Positions 17,322-26,574 of a stretch of 64,000 nucleotides of DNA are shown here, piece by piece. The notes beneath the pieces are model-generated. The model saw only the letters and a list, made by a program, of their open reading frames with translations. It did no database searches and was not told the origin of the DNA. The DNA is taken from positions 25,500 through 89,499 of the forward strand of contig NZ_AUCB01000021.1 of assembly GCF_000429545.1 (NCBI RefSeq), written 5' to 3'. The stretch's first letter is position 1. Each line of letters begins with the position of its first letter. A program made the position numbers and the translations under genes. Source of the stretch: Arenibacter certesii DSM 19833. GTDB lineage: Bacteria > Bacteroidota > Bacteroidia > Flavobacteriales > Flavobacteriaceae.

Positions 17322-19142
17322 ATGACAAAATTTGAAGCATTAGGGCTAGATCAGTCCCTATTAAATGCTATTTCAGATCTTGGATTTGAAAATCCATCTG
17401 AAGTACAAGAAAAAGCAATCCCAATTTTATTAGAAAGCGATACGGATTTGGTTGCCCTAGCCCAAACTGGGACAGGAAAGACCGCCGCATTCGGATTTCC
17501 ATTAATTCAAAAGATAGACCGCGAGAGCAGAACTACCCAAGGATTAATACTTTCTCCTACCCGTGAACTTTGTTTGCAGATCACCAATGAAATGGTACAT
17601 TATTCCAAATACGAAAAGGGATTAAATGTAGTAGCCATTTATGGAGGTGCAAGCATAACAGATCAGGCCAGACAGATAAAAAGAGGGGCGCAAATAATAG
17701 TCGCTACTCCTGGAAGAATGAAAGATATGATAAATCGAGGTTTGGTAGATATTTCCAAAATCGATTACTGTATCCTAGATGAGGCAGATGAGATGTTGAA
17801 CATGGGCTTTTTTGAGGATATCAAAGATATTCTTTCCAACACCCCAAAAGAGAAATCTACTTGGTTATTTTCGGCCACCATGCCTAAAGAGGTATCAATT
17901 ATTGCCAAGAAATTTATGAACAATCCACAGGAAATTACTGTGGGTACAAAAAATTCTGGTACCAATACCGTACAGCATGAATATTATGTAGTAGGTGGTA
18001 GAGATAGATATCCTGCTTTAAAAAGGTTGGCAGATACCAATCCCGACATCTTCTCGGTTATTTTCTGTAGAACTAAAAGGGATACCCAAAAAGTAGCGGA
18101 AAAACTAATCGAAGACGGATACAATGCAGGTGCATTACATGGAGATTTAAGTCAGAACCAAAGGGATTTGGTTATGAACTCTTTCCGTAAGAGACAGATA
18201 CAAATGTTGGTAGCAACAGATGTTGCAGCTAGAGGAATAGACGTTGATGATATTACACACGTTATCAACTACCAATTACCTGATGAAATTGAAACCTATA
18301 CCCACAGAAGTGGTCGTACAGGAAGAGCAGGTAAAACCGGAATCTCCATGGTAATTATTACCAAAAGTGAGTTACGAAAGATTAAAGCCATTGAAAGTAA
18401 GATAAAGCAATCATTTATCGCAAAAACCATTCCTACGGGAATGGAGATCTGTGAGATTCAGCTTTACCATTTGGCGAATAAAATAAAAGAAACCAAAATT
18501 AATAAGGAAGTAGACCACTATTTACCTGCTATTAATGAAGTACTTGAAGGAATTGATCGTGAAGAACTGATCAAAAAAATTGTTTCCGTAGAGTTCACTC
18601 GTTTCTTCAATTATTATAACAAAACCAAAGACCTAAACGTTGCCTCTTCAAGAGAGAGAGACGATAGAGGGTCGGACACAAGCAACGGAACACTTAACAA
18701 TGGTAACGTAAGATACTTTATTAATGTTGGGGAAAAAGACGGCTATGACTGGATGTCCCTTAAAGATTTTATCAGGGATACCGTTAATCTAGGACAAGAT
18801 GATATCTTTAAAGTAGATGTTAAGGAAAGTTTTTCTTTCTTTAATACCGATGCTGCAGCCACAGAAGAAATCTTAAAAACCTTTACTGAATTTAAGGTAG
18901 ACGGAAGATTTGTTAATGTTGAAGTTTCCAAGAACCCAGGTGGTGAAGGTGGAGGAAGACGCGGTGGCGGCGGAAGACGCGACAGCAGAAAAAGTGGATT
19001 CGGAGGAAGAAGCGGTGGCGGAAAAGATTTTCGAAACAACGATAGAAGCAGAAGTAAAAGAAGTGACCGAGGTCCTGCTAAAGGAAACTCTTCCAGTAGT
19101 TCTGGTAAAAGAAGGACTCAAAGAAAAAGTGACTCCTATTAG
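17322..19142 (+). CDS. DEAD-box ATP-dependent RNA helicase (DeaD/CsdA type)
   Basis: 606 residues. Helicase core 1-~370 with Q-motif region, AQTGTGKT, PTREL, TPGR, DEAD, SAT, RGID and HRSGRTGRAG in order. A DbpA-type RRM lies near 480-550 (SFSFFNTDAAATEEILKTF), then an Arg/Gly/Ser-rich tail. This is the layout of E. coli DeaD/CsdA, which acts in ribosome assembly and mRNA decay in the cold. It has a leader hairpin upstream and a strong UUCG terminator downstream, so is monocistronic. Confidence 0.95.
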   Translation: MTKFEALGLDQSLLNAISDLGFENPSEVQEKAIPILLESDTDLVALAQTGTGKTAAFGFPLIQKIDRESRTTQGLILSPTRELCLQITNEMVHYSKYEKGLNVVAIYGGASITDQARQIKRGAQIIVATPGRMKDMINRGLVDISKIDYCILDEADEMLNMGFFEDIKDILSNTPKEKSTWLFSATMPKEVSIIAKKFMNNPQEITVGTKNSGTNTVQHEYYVVGGRDRYPALKRLADTNPDIFSVIFCRTKRDTQKVAEKLIEDGYNAGALHGDLSQNQRDLVMNSFRKRQIQMLVATDVAARGIDVDDITHVINYQLPDEIETYTHRSGRTGRAGKTGISMVIITKSELRKIKAIESKIKQSFIAKTIPTGMEICEIQLYHLANKIKETKINKEVDHYLPAINEVLEGIDREELIKKIVSVEFTRFFNYYNKTKDLNVASSRERDDRGSDTSNGTLNNGNVRYFINVGEKDGYDWMSLKDFIRDTVNLGQDDIFKVDVKESFSFFNTDAAATEEILKTFTEFKVDGRFVNVEVSKNPGGEGGGRRGGGGRRDSRKSGFGGRSGGGKDFRNNDRSRSKRSDRGPAKGNSSSSSGKRRTQRKSDSY

Positions 19143-19152
19143 TTAATTGTAT

Positions 19153-19186
19153 ACTAAAAAAATACGCTTCGGCGTATTTTTTTAGT
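19153..19186 (+). terminator. UUCG-tetraloop terminator of the DEAD-box gene
   Basis: A perfect 15-bp stem (19153-19167 with 19172-19186) closed by a TTCG loop; the core is TACGC-TTCG-GCGTA with A7/T7 arms. It lies 10 bases past the stop. Confidence 0.95.
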
Positions 19187-19218
19187 TAGTTTACCAATTA
19201 TAATCTTGGCTCTATTTC

Positions 19219-19998
19219 ATGAAAACCTTTTTATTGACCTTCTTGATCGTCTTTGTTACTTTTGGCTACTCGCAAGAGACTGAAAGGGAAGACGAAATAA
19301 AAAAACTTAAAGCTGTTGTAATAAATGCCCAAACGGACCAACCTATGGAAAGTGTCCACGTGGTAAACCTCAACCAGGTAATTGGTACTATTACCAATAA
19401 AGAGGGAGAATTCTCTATAACCGCTCAGGTTAACGACACTTTATACTTTACCTTTTTAGGATTTAAATCACAAAAAGTGAGGGTAACCAACGATATGTTC
19501 AAGTTTAAGAACACTAAAATATCGCTTACCGAGTTGGCCTACGCTTTAGAAGAAGTTATTGTAAGACCCTATTCCCTTACCGGCTACTTAGAAATAGATG
19601 TAAAAAATTTACCGCTAAATACTGCGTTTCAGTATAGCATCTCTGGGCTATCTGTGGGTTACGAGGCAGGGAGCAAAAATCCAAGTGCGGTCACCAAGGT
19701 TCTGGGTGCCATCCTCAATCCAGCAGATCTCTTGAGGAATCTTTTTGGAAAGAAACCTAACCAAATGAAGAAGCTCCGCCAGATGAAGGAAGATGATAGA
19801 ATTAGAGACTTACTAGCTTCCAAATTTGATAGAGAAACCCTTACAGAACTACTACAGATAGAAAAGGTAGATATTGAGGACATATTAAGTAACTGCAACT
19901 ATTCCAAATCCTTTATTGCCACTGCCAATGATCTTCAAATCTTAGACGCGATTAGTAGTTGTTACGAAGAATTTAAGGTGCTTAACCGCAAAAGATAG
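19219..19998 (+). CDS. exported carboxypeptidase-regulatory-like domain protein
   Basis: 259 residues with a signal peptide (1-~18, cleavage after YSQ). Residues ~30-110 form a CarboxypepD_reg-like beta-sandwich: AVVINAQTDQPMESVHVVNLN, GTITNKEGEFSI, DTLYFTFLGFKSQKVRV. This is the plug-extension domain usually found in front of TonB-dependent receptors, but here it stands alone, followed by a ~150-residue helical and charged region of unknown function. Likely an envelope protein; no receptor gene is adjacent. Confidence 0.8.
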   Translation: MKTFLLTFLIVFVTFGYSQETEREDEIKKLKAVVINAQTDQPMESVHVVNLNQVIGTITNKEGEFSITAQVNDTLYFTFLGFKSQKVRVTNDMFKFKNTKISLTELAYALEEVIVRPYSLTGYLEIDVKNLPLNTAFQYSISGLSVGYEAGSKNPSAVTKVLGAILNPADLLRNLFGKKPNQMKKLRQMKEDDRIRDLLASKFDRETLTELLQIEKVDIEDILSNCNYSKSFIATANDLQILDAISSCYEEFKVLNRKR

Positions 19999-20134
19999 TT
20001 TGTTTCAGGAAGCATCTTGATTTATAAATTCTATCCAAGGAATGCCATAATCCAAATCTAGATATAGATAACCTAGATAATAATTAAATATTGGTTTATT
20101 TGAAGGGCATACAACAATCTAGGAAAAAATAAAT

Positions 20135-20662
20135 CTATTCTTCCATTATTACTTTTAAATTCCTTAATCCCGCTTCAAAATCTTTTCCTACCATTGTATC
20201 CATATTCATAAAAAGCATCATCACGGACATGGGAAATCTATTCTTTCCTTTAAATCCCCAAACTACTTCTGTTTCGTCAATCGCTTTTTCAGTAAGAATA
20301 AGATAACTATTAGAAGTGGACTTAAAGGGTTTTAAGAAGTGGAGCTGTCCTTCTACACTTTCCCCTTCCACTATTTTGGCAATTTCCTGCTCACCTTCCC
20401 CTACTTCCTTATTCCCCTTCCAATAACTTACAAAACCGACCTCTCCATCTGTTCCCGTAAATGTATTGATCATATTGGGATCTTTATTTGCCCAAGGCGA
20501 CCATTCCTGTTGTTTTTTCAAAAATTTAATATTATCAAAAACCTTTTTCTTGGAACTATTAATTAGAATAGACCTTGAAACATCATATGTTTTTGGAGCA
20601 ATAATAGCCAAGAGAACAATTACCATGATAATACCCAGTAATATGTACAGTAAAGTTAACAT
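20135..20662 (-). CDS. SRPBCC (START-like) family membrane-anchored protein
   Basis: 175 residues. An N-terminal membrane helix (3-23) is followed by a START/Polyketide_cyc2-like domain: YDVSRSILINSSKKKVFDNI, EWSPWANKDPNM, TGTDGEVGFVSYWKG and a C-terminal helix DFEAGLRNLKVIMEE. Such domains bind hydrophobic ligands; the ligand here is unknown. It follows trmH on the same strand after about 40 bases and may be its operon partner. Confidence 0.8.
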   Translation of the reverse strand: MLTLLYILLGIIMVIVLLAIIAPKTYDVSRSILINSSKKKVFDNIKFLKKQQEWSPWANKDPNMINTFTGTDGEVGFVSYWKGNKEVGEGEQEIAKIVEGESVEGQLHFLKPFKSTSNSYLILTEKAIDETEVVWGFKGKNRFPMSVMMLFMNMDTMVGKDFEAGLRNLKVIMEE

Positions 20663-20703
20663 GACCCCTAAATGGATTGTTTCACTTAAAGATAGGTATA
20701 CTA

Positions 20704-21366
20704 TTATTTTCTTCCGTAAAATCGAGCCAAAACATCCGCTACACTACGAACCGATTTTTTGGTCCAGTCTAACCTTCTTTCCAGTTTTTCTTTCTCTGTC
20801 AGCTGCCAATTTAAATCCGATTTTTTCATAAGGCTGGTAAGCCTATGTAGGATTATTGCTGCTGAAACGGAAATATTAAGGCTTTCTGTGAATCCAACCA
20901 TGGGTATGGTAAGGTATGAATCTGCCTTATCCATTACTTCCTGACTTAATCCATCCCGTTCGGTGCCAAAAAAAAGGGCCGTTTTTTCATTAAGCTCAAA
21001 ATCGGGCAATAGCACCCCATTTTCATGAGGGGTTGTGGCCACAATACGATACCCCTCCTTTTTTAGAGCCTCAATACAAGATGTAGTAGTATTATATCTT
21101 TTAGTATCTACCCATTGCTGTGCCCCCATAGAGATACTTTTATCCAATCGTTTGCCGTATCTGTTTTCGATTAAATGTGCTTCTTGGATTCCAAAAATAT
21201 CACAACTCCTGATTACGGCACTCATATTGTGCATCTGATACACATCCTCAACAGCAACAGTAATAAACTTGGTGCGATCTTCCAATATATCCAAAAAACG
21301 TTGCTTCCTTTTTGGGGTAATAAACCCTTCTAAATACGCTAGCAGATCATGGTCAATCATATCCAT
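20704..21366 (-). CDS. trmH: tRNA (Gm18) 2'-O-methyltransferase, SpoU/TrmH family
   Basis: 220 residues. SPOUT motifs: EDVYQMHNMSAVIRSCDIFG (motif 1 Asn and Arg), LFFGTERDGLSQEV (motif 2) and IPMVGFTESLNISVSAAIILH (motif 3), forming the AdoMet-binding knot. The C-terminal extension with LERRLDWTKKS matches TrmH rather than RlmB. It most likely makes Gm18 in tRNA. Divergent from the sirtuin gene; TATATTTG on the minus strand (21400-21407) is a candidate -7 element. Confidence 0.88.
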   Translation of the reverse strand: MDMIDHDLLAYLEGFITPKRKQRFLDILEDRTKFITVAVEDVYQMHNMSAVIRSCDIFGIQEAHLIENRYGKRLDKSISMGAQQWVDTKRYNTTTSCIEALKKEGYRIVATTPHENGVLLPDFELNEKTALFFGTERDGLSQEVMDKADSYLTIPMVGFTESLNISVSAAIILHRLTSLMKKSDLNWQLTEKEKLERRLDWTKKSVRSVADVLARFYGRK

Positions 21367-21418
21367 ACTTATTGATGTTCAGAAAAAATCTTAGATTTAC
21401 AAATATATATTCTTTTAA

Positions 21419-22111
21419 ATGAAAAAAATAGTTGTTTTAACCGGGGCAGGCATCAGTGCAGAAAGCGGTATTAAAACCTTTAGGGATGCCGATGGATTAT
21501 GGGAAGGACACGATGTAATGGAGGTTGCTACCCCCCAGGGCTATGCAAAAAACCCTGGATTGGTCCTTGATTTCTATAACAAGAGAAGAAGACAATTGCT
21601 AGAAGTAAGCCCTAATCAGGCACATCATTCCCTATCAAAATTAGAAGACCATTACAAGGTACATATCATTACCCAAAATGTAGATGACCTACATGAAAGA
21701 GCAGGGAGTTCTAACGTACTCCATTTACATGGGGAATTACTAAAAGCAAGAGGAAGCAATGACCCTAATAGCATTGTAGAATGCAAACAAGATATAAAGT
21801 TAGGCGATCTATGTGCAGCGGGCACTCAACTACGGCCCCATATTGTTTGGTTTGGCGAGGATGTACCTCTGCTTGATCAGGCTGCCGACATAACAGCCAA
21901 TGCAGATATTTTAATAATTATAGGCACTTCTATGCAAGTTTACCCAGCCGCAAATCTGGTACACTACGCACCCAATAACATCCCTATTTATTTTATAGAC
22001 CCTAAACCCAATATTAGGGAAAACAGCTTTAACAACCTTACTATAATTAAAGACAGCGCCACAAAGGGAATGGAAATACTGGCCCAACAATTGCTTGAAG
22101 ATAAATTGTAA
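21419..22111 (+). CDS. cobB: NAD-dependent protein deacylase (sirtuin, CobB type)
   Basis: 230 residues. Sirtuin core: LTGAGISAESGIKTFRDADG, TQNVDDLHERAG, LHLHGEL with the catalytic His, RPHIVWFGE and GTSMQVYPAANLV. It removes acyl groups from lysines using NAD. The zinc module is odd: between LHLHGEL and RPHIVWFGE there are only two cysteines (EC and LC) instead of the usual four in two pairs, so zinc binding may be lost, as I believe occurs in other Bacteroidota sirtuins. Confidence 0.93.
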   Translation: MKKIVVLTGAGISAESGIKTFRDADGLWEGHDVMEVATPQGYAKNPGLVLDFYNKRRRQLLEVSPNQAHHSLSKLEDHYKVHIITQNVDDLHERAGSSNVLHLHGELLKARGSNDPNSIVECKQDIKLGDLCAAGTQLRPHIVWFGEDVPLLDQAADITANADILIIIGTSMQVYPAANLVHYAPNNIPIYFIDPKPNIRENSFNNLTIIKDSATKGMEILAQQLLEDKL

Positions 22112-22216
22112 CATCTATACCTGCTTTAGATTTAAACTGAAATAACATAACGTCTTGTGAGCAGCTTAGAATAGCATAAAACACTAAAGCATATTGATGC
22201 TACTAGGAAGAAGAGA

Positions 22217-22786
22217 ATGAAAATGCCTGCCTTTGTTATAAACCATCCCGAAAATATAGGCAACCTCCTGGAGATTGCTTTAAATGTAAGCGACCCTATT
22301 TCTTGTAAGGCATGGTCTGTTATGGAATTTATTGCAAAGCAACGCTTAATCTTTTTACTCCCGCATACAGCTGCCATACTTGAGAATAGTACAAAAACAC
22401 ATCACGACGCTGCGGTAAGACCTATTGCAAAAATCTACGAGTACTTATGCCAATCCTATTTCATAGATAAAGATCCCAGCACATGCAACGCATTCCAAAA
22501 CGAACATTTCACGCAAATGGCCACAGTATGTTTTGATTGGCTGATAGACGAACAAAAGGTGGCCGCAAAGGCCTATTCAATGACCTGTCTATTATTGTTG
22601 GGCAGAAAATTTGATTGGATTTGGCCAGAATTGAGACAGGTATTGCACCAAAATTACCAAAAGGGAAGTCGGGCTTACCAGGCAAGGGCGAGGATGATAC
22701 TTGCAAAATTGGGATGGTTGCCACAAGAGTCAATGCGCTATTGTAAGCCAAGGATATATGGGATTATAAATACCGATAACTGTTGA
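22217..22786 (+). CDS. helical protein of unknown function upstream of purB
   Basis: 189 residues, no signal or membrane helix, almost entirely alpha-helical with Trp, Cys and His scattered. Helical pairs such as DPISCKAWSVMEFIAKQ and KVAAKAYSMTCLLLLG suggest HEAT/ARM-like repeats. I do not recognise a domain. The start at 22217 (ATGAAAATG) follows a purine-rich AGGAAGAAGAG; no earlier in-frame start exists after the stop at 22172. It precedes purB by 141 bases, but purB has its own promoter. Confidence 0.7.
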   Translation: MKMPAFVINHPENIGNLLEIALNVSDPISCKAWSVMEFIAKQRLIFLLPHTAAILENSTKTHHDAAVRPIAKIYEYLCQSYFIDKDPSTCNAFQNEHFTQMATVCFDWLIDEQKVAAKAYSMTCLLLLGRKFDWIWPELRQVLHQNYQKGSRAYQARARMILAKLGWLPQESMRYCKPRIYGIINTDNC

Positions 22787-22887
22787 ACCATAGTTAGGAT
22801 ATTTTAATTTCACATAGTGAGTAAAGACCTTCATTCCCATCCCTAAACATTATTTTAGGATCGCTTTTATACTCTTTAACTTATAGC

Positions 22888-22895
22888 TATCTTTG
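22888..22895 (+). promoter_or_regulatory. -7 element of the purB promoter
   Basis: TATCTTTG followed by CGC matches the Bacteroidota -7 consensus, 32 bases before the purB ATG. A clean TTG at -33 is not seen. Confidence 0.5.
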
Positions 22896-22927
22896 CGCTT
22901 TTCTAAAAACATCCAATTTCTTATAAA

Positions 22928-24271
22928 ATGTCATTAAACAAATTAAACGCCATTTCGCCTATAGACGGCAGGTATCGCAGTAAGACTGCTTCTTTGGCAC
23001 CTTATTTTTCAGAAGAAGCACTTATTAAGTATAGGGTTTTAGTGGAAATTGAATATTTTATTGCGCTTTGCGAAATTCCTTTACCGCAATTGTCGGACTT
23101 TGAGACGGCCAAGTTTCCGGCATTACGGGAAATCTACAGTAACTTCACTACTGAAGACGCTACTGCAATTAAAGAAATTGAAAAGGTTACCAACCACGAT
23201 GTTAAGGCAGTTGAGTACTTTATTAAAAAGAAATTTGATACCCTAGGCCTACAGGCTTTTAAGGAGTTTATACATTTTGGACTTACTTCCCAGGATATTA
23301 ATAACACAGCCATCCCTCTTTCTATAAAGGAAGCTATGGATGAAGTTTATGTTCCTAATTACTTAGAGGTATTAAATAAAATAGAAGAACTGGCAAAAGA
23401 ATGGGAAGCTGTCCCTATGTTAGCCAGAACTCACGGACAACCTGCATCCCCCACCCGATTGGGGAAGGAAGTAGATGTTTTTGCAGTGCGATTAAAAGAG
23501 CAGTTCCGTATGCTGGAGGAAATACCTAATGCAGCCAAGTTTGGGGGAGCCACAGGAAATTTTAACGCACACAAAGTTGCTTATCCAAACATCGATTGGA
23601 AAGCCTTCGGACAGAAATTTGTACAGGAAAAGTTAGGATTATATCACTCTTTCCCTACCACGCAAATTGAACATTACGATCATTTGGCAGGGTTGTTCGA
23701 TTGCCTAAAACGTATAAATACCATTATCTTGGATTTAGATAGGGATTTTTGGACCTATGTATCCATGGATTATTTTAAACAAAAAATAAAAGCTGGTGAA
23801 GTAGGATCATCTGCTATGCCTCATAAGGTAAATCCGATTGACTTTGAGAACTCCGAGGGAAATTTAGGGATTGCTAACGCCATTTTTGAACATTTATCGG
23901 CAAAGTTACCAGTATCCCGATTACAAAGGGACCTTACTGATAGTACTGTACTAAGAAATGTAGGTGTACCATTTGGGCATACCCTAATTGCATTTCAATC
24001 TACCTTAAAAGGATTGAACAAATTACTCCTGAACGAAGATAAATTTGATCAAGACCTTGAGAACAATTGGCCGGTTGTGGCAGAAGCTATTCAAACCATC
24101 CTAAGAAGGGAAGCATATCCAGATCCTTACGAAACTTTAAAAGGATTAACAAGGACCAACGAAAAAATCACTCAAGATTCCATTGCCCATTTTATAGATA
24201 CTTTAGAAGTTAGCGAGGAGATAAAGAAGGAATTAAAGCAAATTACTCCCCGGAACTATACGGGGATATAA
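22928..24271 (+). CDS. purB: adenylosuccinate lyase
   Basis: 447 residues, full length. It cleaves SAICAR and adenylosuccinate in purine synthesis. Seen: NAISPIDGRYRSKT at the N-terminus, HFGLTSQDINNTA with the active-site region, ARTHGQPASPTRLGKE with the catalytic His, and the fumarase/ASL signature GSSAMPHKVNPIDFENSEGN. Followed by a very strong hairpin terminator, so monocistronic. Confidence 0.98.
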   Translation: MSLNKLNAISPIDGRYRSKTASLAPYFSEEALIKYRVLVEIEYFIALCEIPLPQLSDFETAKFPALREIYSNFTTEDATAIKEIEKVTNHDVKAVEYFIKKKFDTLGLQAFKEFIHFGLTSQDINNTAIPLSIKEAMDEVYVPNYLEVLNKIEELAKEWEAVPMLARTHGQPASPTRLGKEVDVFAVRLKEQFRMLEEIPNAAKFGGATGNFNAHKVAYPNIDWKAFGQKFVQEKLGLYHSFPTTQIEHYDHLAGLFDCLKRINTIILDLDRDFWTYVSMDYFKQKIKAGEVGSSAMPHKVNPIDFENSEGNLGIANAIFEHLSAKLPVSRLQRDLTDSTVLRNVGVPFGHTLIAFQSTLKGLNKLLLNEDKFDQDLENNWPVVAEAIQTILRREAYPDPYETLKGLTRTNEKITQDSIAHFIDTLEVSEEIKKELKQITPRNYTGI

Positions 24272-24365
24272 GAGCGGGAATAAACCATCTCCTTCTTTAA
24301 TGTCAGTTATTTGCACTCTTTACAATTCTCGACTTTAACAATTAAAAAGGGAAGTGATCTTAACT

Positions 24366-24405
24366 AAAAAACCTGCTTTGAAAAATTCCAAAGCAGGTTT
24401 TTTTT
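24366..24405. terminator. bidirectional terminator between purB and the DUF4252 operon
   Basis: A perfect 15-bp stem: A6 CCTGCTTTG (24366-24380) pairs with CAAAGCAGG T6 (24389-24403), with an 8-base loop and a T8 tract on the plus strand. A-rich on the other side, so it can end both convergent transcripts. Confidence 0.95.
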
Positions 24406-24424
24406 ATTAATTGAGGCGCAGGTC

Positions 24425-24970
24425 TTAATCGCCTTTAAAAAACGCTCCCATTTGCTGTAAGCCTTCTCCCTTGTAATCAGATTTTTCTAAAGCTTGGATA
24501 AATTGAACCAATTTAACAGGATTCATATCCTTGCCCAGTACCCTTACTACCATAAACCCCTTATCATCGCTATCCCCATATATAATCACCTCATCAATAG
24601 CATTTTCATCACCCAAATAGTTGACTGTAGCTTTTCCATAAGAAGTATTCATTTTCATTAGCTCTGTAAACTTCTCATTTTTTAAAATAGCTCTTATATT
24701 TAACCGCTCTTTCTGGAAATCGGCCTCATTTTCACCTGTCTTCTTATAGGCGAGGATGTTCAGTTTTCTCAATGACTCCATCGCCTCTTTCTGTTCCATC
24801 GTTAAATTGGCCTTTTCTAAATTTAAAAGACTTACAGGGAGGTCTACGGATATAAAATTAGGGTTCTCGGCATTATCCACATAATACTCTTGCAAGCTTT
24901 GGTTAGAGGAGCAACTAAGAAACATAACCAATAACAGTACAGCACTTCCCCGGGTTAGTAACACTTTCAT
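24425..24970 (-). CDS. DUF4252 lipoprotein
   Basis: 181 residues. Lipobox FLSC at about 17-20 gives a lipidated Cys20. The mature part has the DUF4252 layout: an N-terminal helical stretch followed by FTELMKMNTSYGKATVNYLGDENAIDEVII and a C-terminal VRVLGKDMNPVKLVQFIQALE. Function unknown. Last gene of a four-gene unit led by an ECF sigma factor; the upstream DUF4252 gene is its paralogue. Confidence 0.85.
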   Translation of the reverse strand: MKVLLTRGSAVLLLVMFLSCSSNQSLQEYYVDNAENPNFISVDLPVSLLNLEKANLTMEQKEAMESLRKLNILAYKKTGENEADFQKERLNIRAILKNEKFTELMKMNTSYGKATVNYLGDENAIDEVIIYGDSDDKGFMVVRVLGKDMNPVKLVQFIQALEKSDYKGEGLQQMGAFFKGD

Positions 24971-25056
24971 TTTTTCAATTTTTATTAAATTTATTTTATA
25001 ATCCCTGTGGTTAAAAACAAGTGCTTTCCTTTTCTGGACTACCCTGTATAATTACC

Positions 25057-25605
25057 CTACTTCTTGTTCTTTCCAGCCTTATTTAATTCACTTGGCAGGT
25101 TCATCTTCTTGGTTAGCGACCCTATCTTGTTTAAATCTATGTCTCCAGTAAGCGACAACAATACAGTTTCAATTTTTCTATCATTAATTTCGGCACCAGC
25201 ATTCTTTATACCCGTAACAAACATGAGCAGTTCACTCACATGGTCTTCGTCCTTCCCACTTTTGATATAAAATTTCACATTGGCCTCCTTATCTTTTACC
25301 CGCATCAATTCTTGTAGAGAGGCAGATTTAAGGTACTTTGCCATAGTAGACTCCATATCGGCAGCAACCGTTTTATCTTCCGTAATAAACACCTTTAAAT
25401 TCTTTAAGTTCTGGGCTATGTCCATAAAATCTTGTGCCTCTTGGTCATTTACTTCAACATCTATTTTACTTAGAAGCCTAAACATACTTTCGTTTACCAC
25501 CACGGCACTTACTTTATCCAAATCTTCAAATTTATCGAACACGGATTGCGAGAACCCAGAAAATGGAAGTACGGCCAATATTGCAATTATGATAATTTTT
25601 CTCAT
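25057..25605 (-). CDS. exported DUF4252 protein
   Basis: 182 residues with a cleavable signal peptide (1-~19, after GFSQ). It shares the DUF4252 plan with the downstream lipoprotein (SVFDKFEDLDKVSAVVVNESMF, then LQELMRVKDKEANVKFYIKSG, and VSELLMFVTGIKN) but lacks a lipobox. The two may work as a secreted/anchored pair. It starts 11 bases after the putative anti-sigma gene. Confidence 0.85.
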   Translation of the reverse strand: MRKIIIIAILAVLPFSGFSQSVFDKFEDLDKVSAVVVNESMFRLLSKIDVEVNDQEAQDFMDIAQNLKNLKVFITEDKTVAADMESTMAKYLKSASLQELMRVKDKEANVKFYIKSGKDEDHVSELLMFVTGIKNAGAEINDRKIETVLLSLTGDIDLNKIGSLTKKMNLPSELNKAGKNKK

Positions 25606-25616
25606 CTCTTTATAAT

Positions 25617-26051
25617 TTAATTTTTATTGTATATTTTTTCTTTTGTTGCTTCAAATTCTTTTAAATAGGCTACTTTTTCCGTACCCCTTTCAAAATTGGC
25701 CGCCAACAGGCTAAGCGCTTTTTTAGTTTCCTGATAAGCAAATTCCGCTTTTTTCTGCTCTTGCTGATTATAGTAAACAGTACCAAAATAAATGCCAAAC
25801 ACTAAAACTGCTGCTGCAGCAATTGAGGCCCATGCCAAATAACCTCTCTGCCGTTTAGGCTTTGGCAGCATCTGCTTGGTAAACCGCTCTTCCTTGGCAG
25901 CGGAAAAATAGTGAAACATTGGTGCGTAAGATTTTAAATGCCCCGGAATATCCTCATTTGCGAAATAATCCCGTACTATTTCTTCTTCGGCAACTGTCGT
26001 AGTAGCCTCTAAATATTTCTCCAACAATTTTTCTATTCTATCCAATTCCAT
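25617..26051 (-). CDS. single-pass membrane protein, probable partner of the ECF sigma factor
   Basis: 144 residues. The cytoplasmic N-terminal half (LEKYLEATTTVAEEEIVRDYF) is like the start of Bacteroidota anti-sigma factors; a membrane helix lies at about 73-92 (YLAWASIAAAAVLVFGIYFG), followed by a short helical external part. An anti-sigma role is inferred from position and topology, not from a recognised zinc motif. Its start overlaps the sigma gene end by 14 bases. Confidence 0.7.
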   Translation of the reverse strand: MELDRIEKLLEKYLEATTTVAEEEIVRDYFANEDIPGHLKSYAPMFHYFSAAKEERFTKQMLPKPKRQRGYLAWASIAAAAVLVFGIYFGTVYYNQQEQKKAEFAYQETKKALSLLAANFERGTEKVAYLKEFEATKEKIYNKN

Positions 26052-26574
26052 AATTATGTTTTTGCACTAATTTTTCTCTCACCGTTTTTCTCGCTCTGGA
26101 GAGTGCTACCCTTATTGCAGTAGGCTTCATGTCTAATAATTTTGCAATCTCATCAAATTCATATTGTTCTACATCTCTTAATTGAAGCACCATTTTTTGC
26201 TGTTCGGGCAATTCCTCCATTATTTTCTCTACCCAGCTAAGACTGTCGCTAACCTCTATTTCTGATTGTAAAGAAACATTTTCGTCTTGGTAATTGCTGT
26301 GCACCAATTTTAAATTGCCCGCTTGTTTCGACTTCAATCTGTCTAAACAAAAATTCTTTGTCATGGTCATCGCATAGGCCTCTACATTATTATAGTTGGC
26401 CATTATCTTATTCTTGGACCATAGCTTCATTAAAATTTCCTGCGTGGCGTCCTCCGCCTCTTCCCTAGAGACTAACAATCGTTTAGCAAGCCTAAACATT
26501 TTATCCTTAAAAGGAAGTACCACATCTAAAAACTCTGTCTGTTGCATTTGGTCCGGTTGTTTTGCAATCCCCAA
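26038..26574 (-). CDS. ECF-type RNA polymerase sigma factor
   Basis: 178 residues. Region 2 (FRLAKRLLVSREEAEDATQEILMKLW) and region 4 (LPEQQKMVLQLRDVEQYEFDEIAKLLD...TAIRVALSRARKTVREKL) are clear. It heads a unit with an overlapping membrane partner and two DUF4252 proteins, an arrangement common in Flavobacteriia. The signal sensed is unknown. The ATG at 26574 gives an N-terminus MGIAKQPDQ; the internal ATG ten codons later is also possible. Confidence 0.92.
   Translation of the reverse strand: MGIAKQPDQMQQTEFLDVVLPFKDKMFRLAKRLLVSREEAEDATQEILMKLWSKNKIMANYNNVEAYAMTMTKNFCLDRLKSKQAGNLKLVHSNYQDENVSLQSEIEVSDSLSWVEKIMEELPEQQKMVLQLRDVEQYEFDEIAKLLDMKPTAIRVALSRARKTVREKLVQKHNYGIG

Noticed and set aside
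18743..19146. Several antisense and shifted frames over the C-terminal tail of the DEAD-box gene
   Set aside because: Low-complexity Gly/Arg/Ser codons leave other frames open; shadows only.
22132..22377. 81-codon minus-strand frame
   Set aside because: Overlaps the start of the helical protein gene at 22217; no features of its own.
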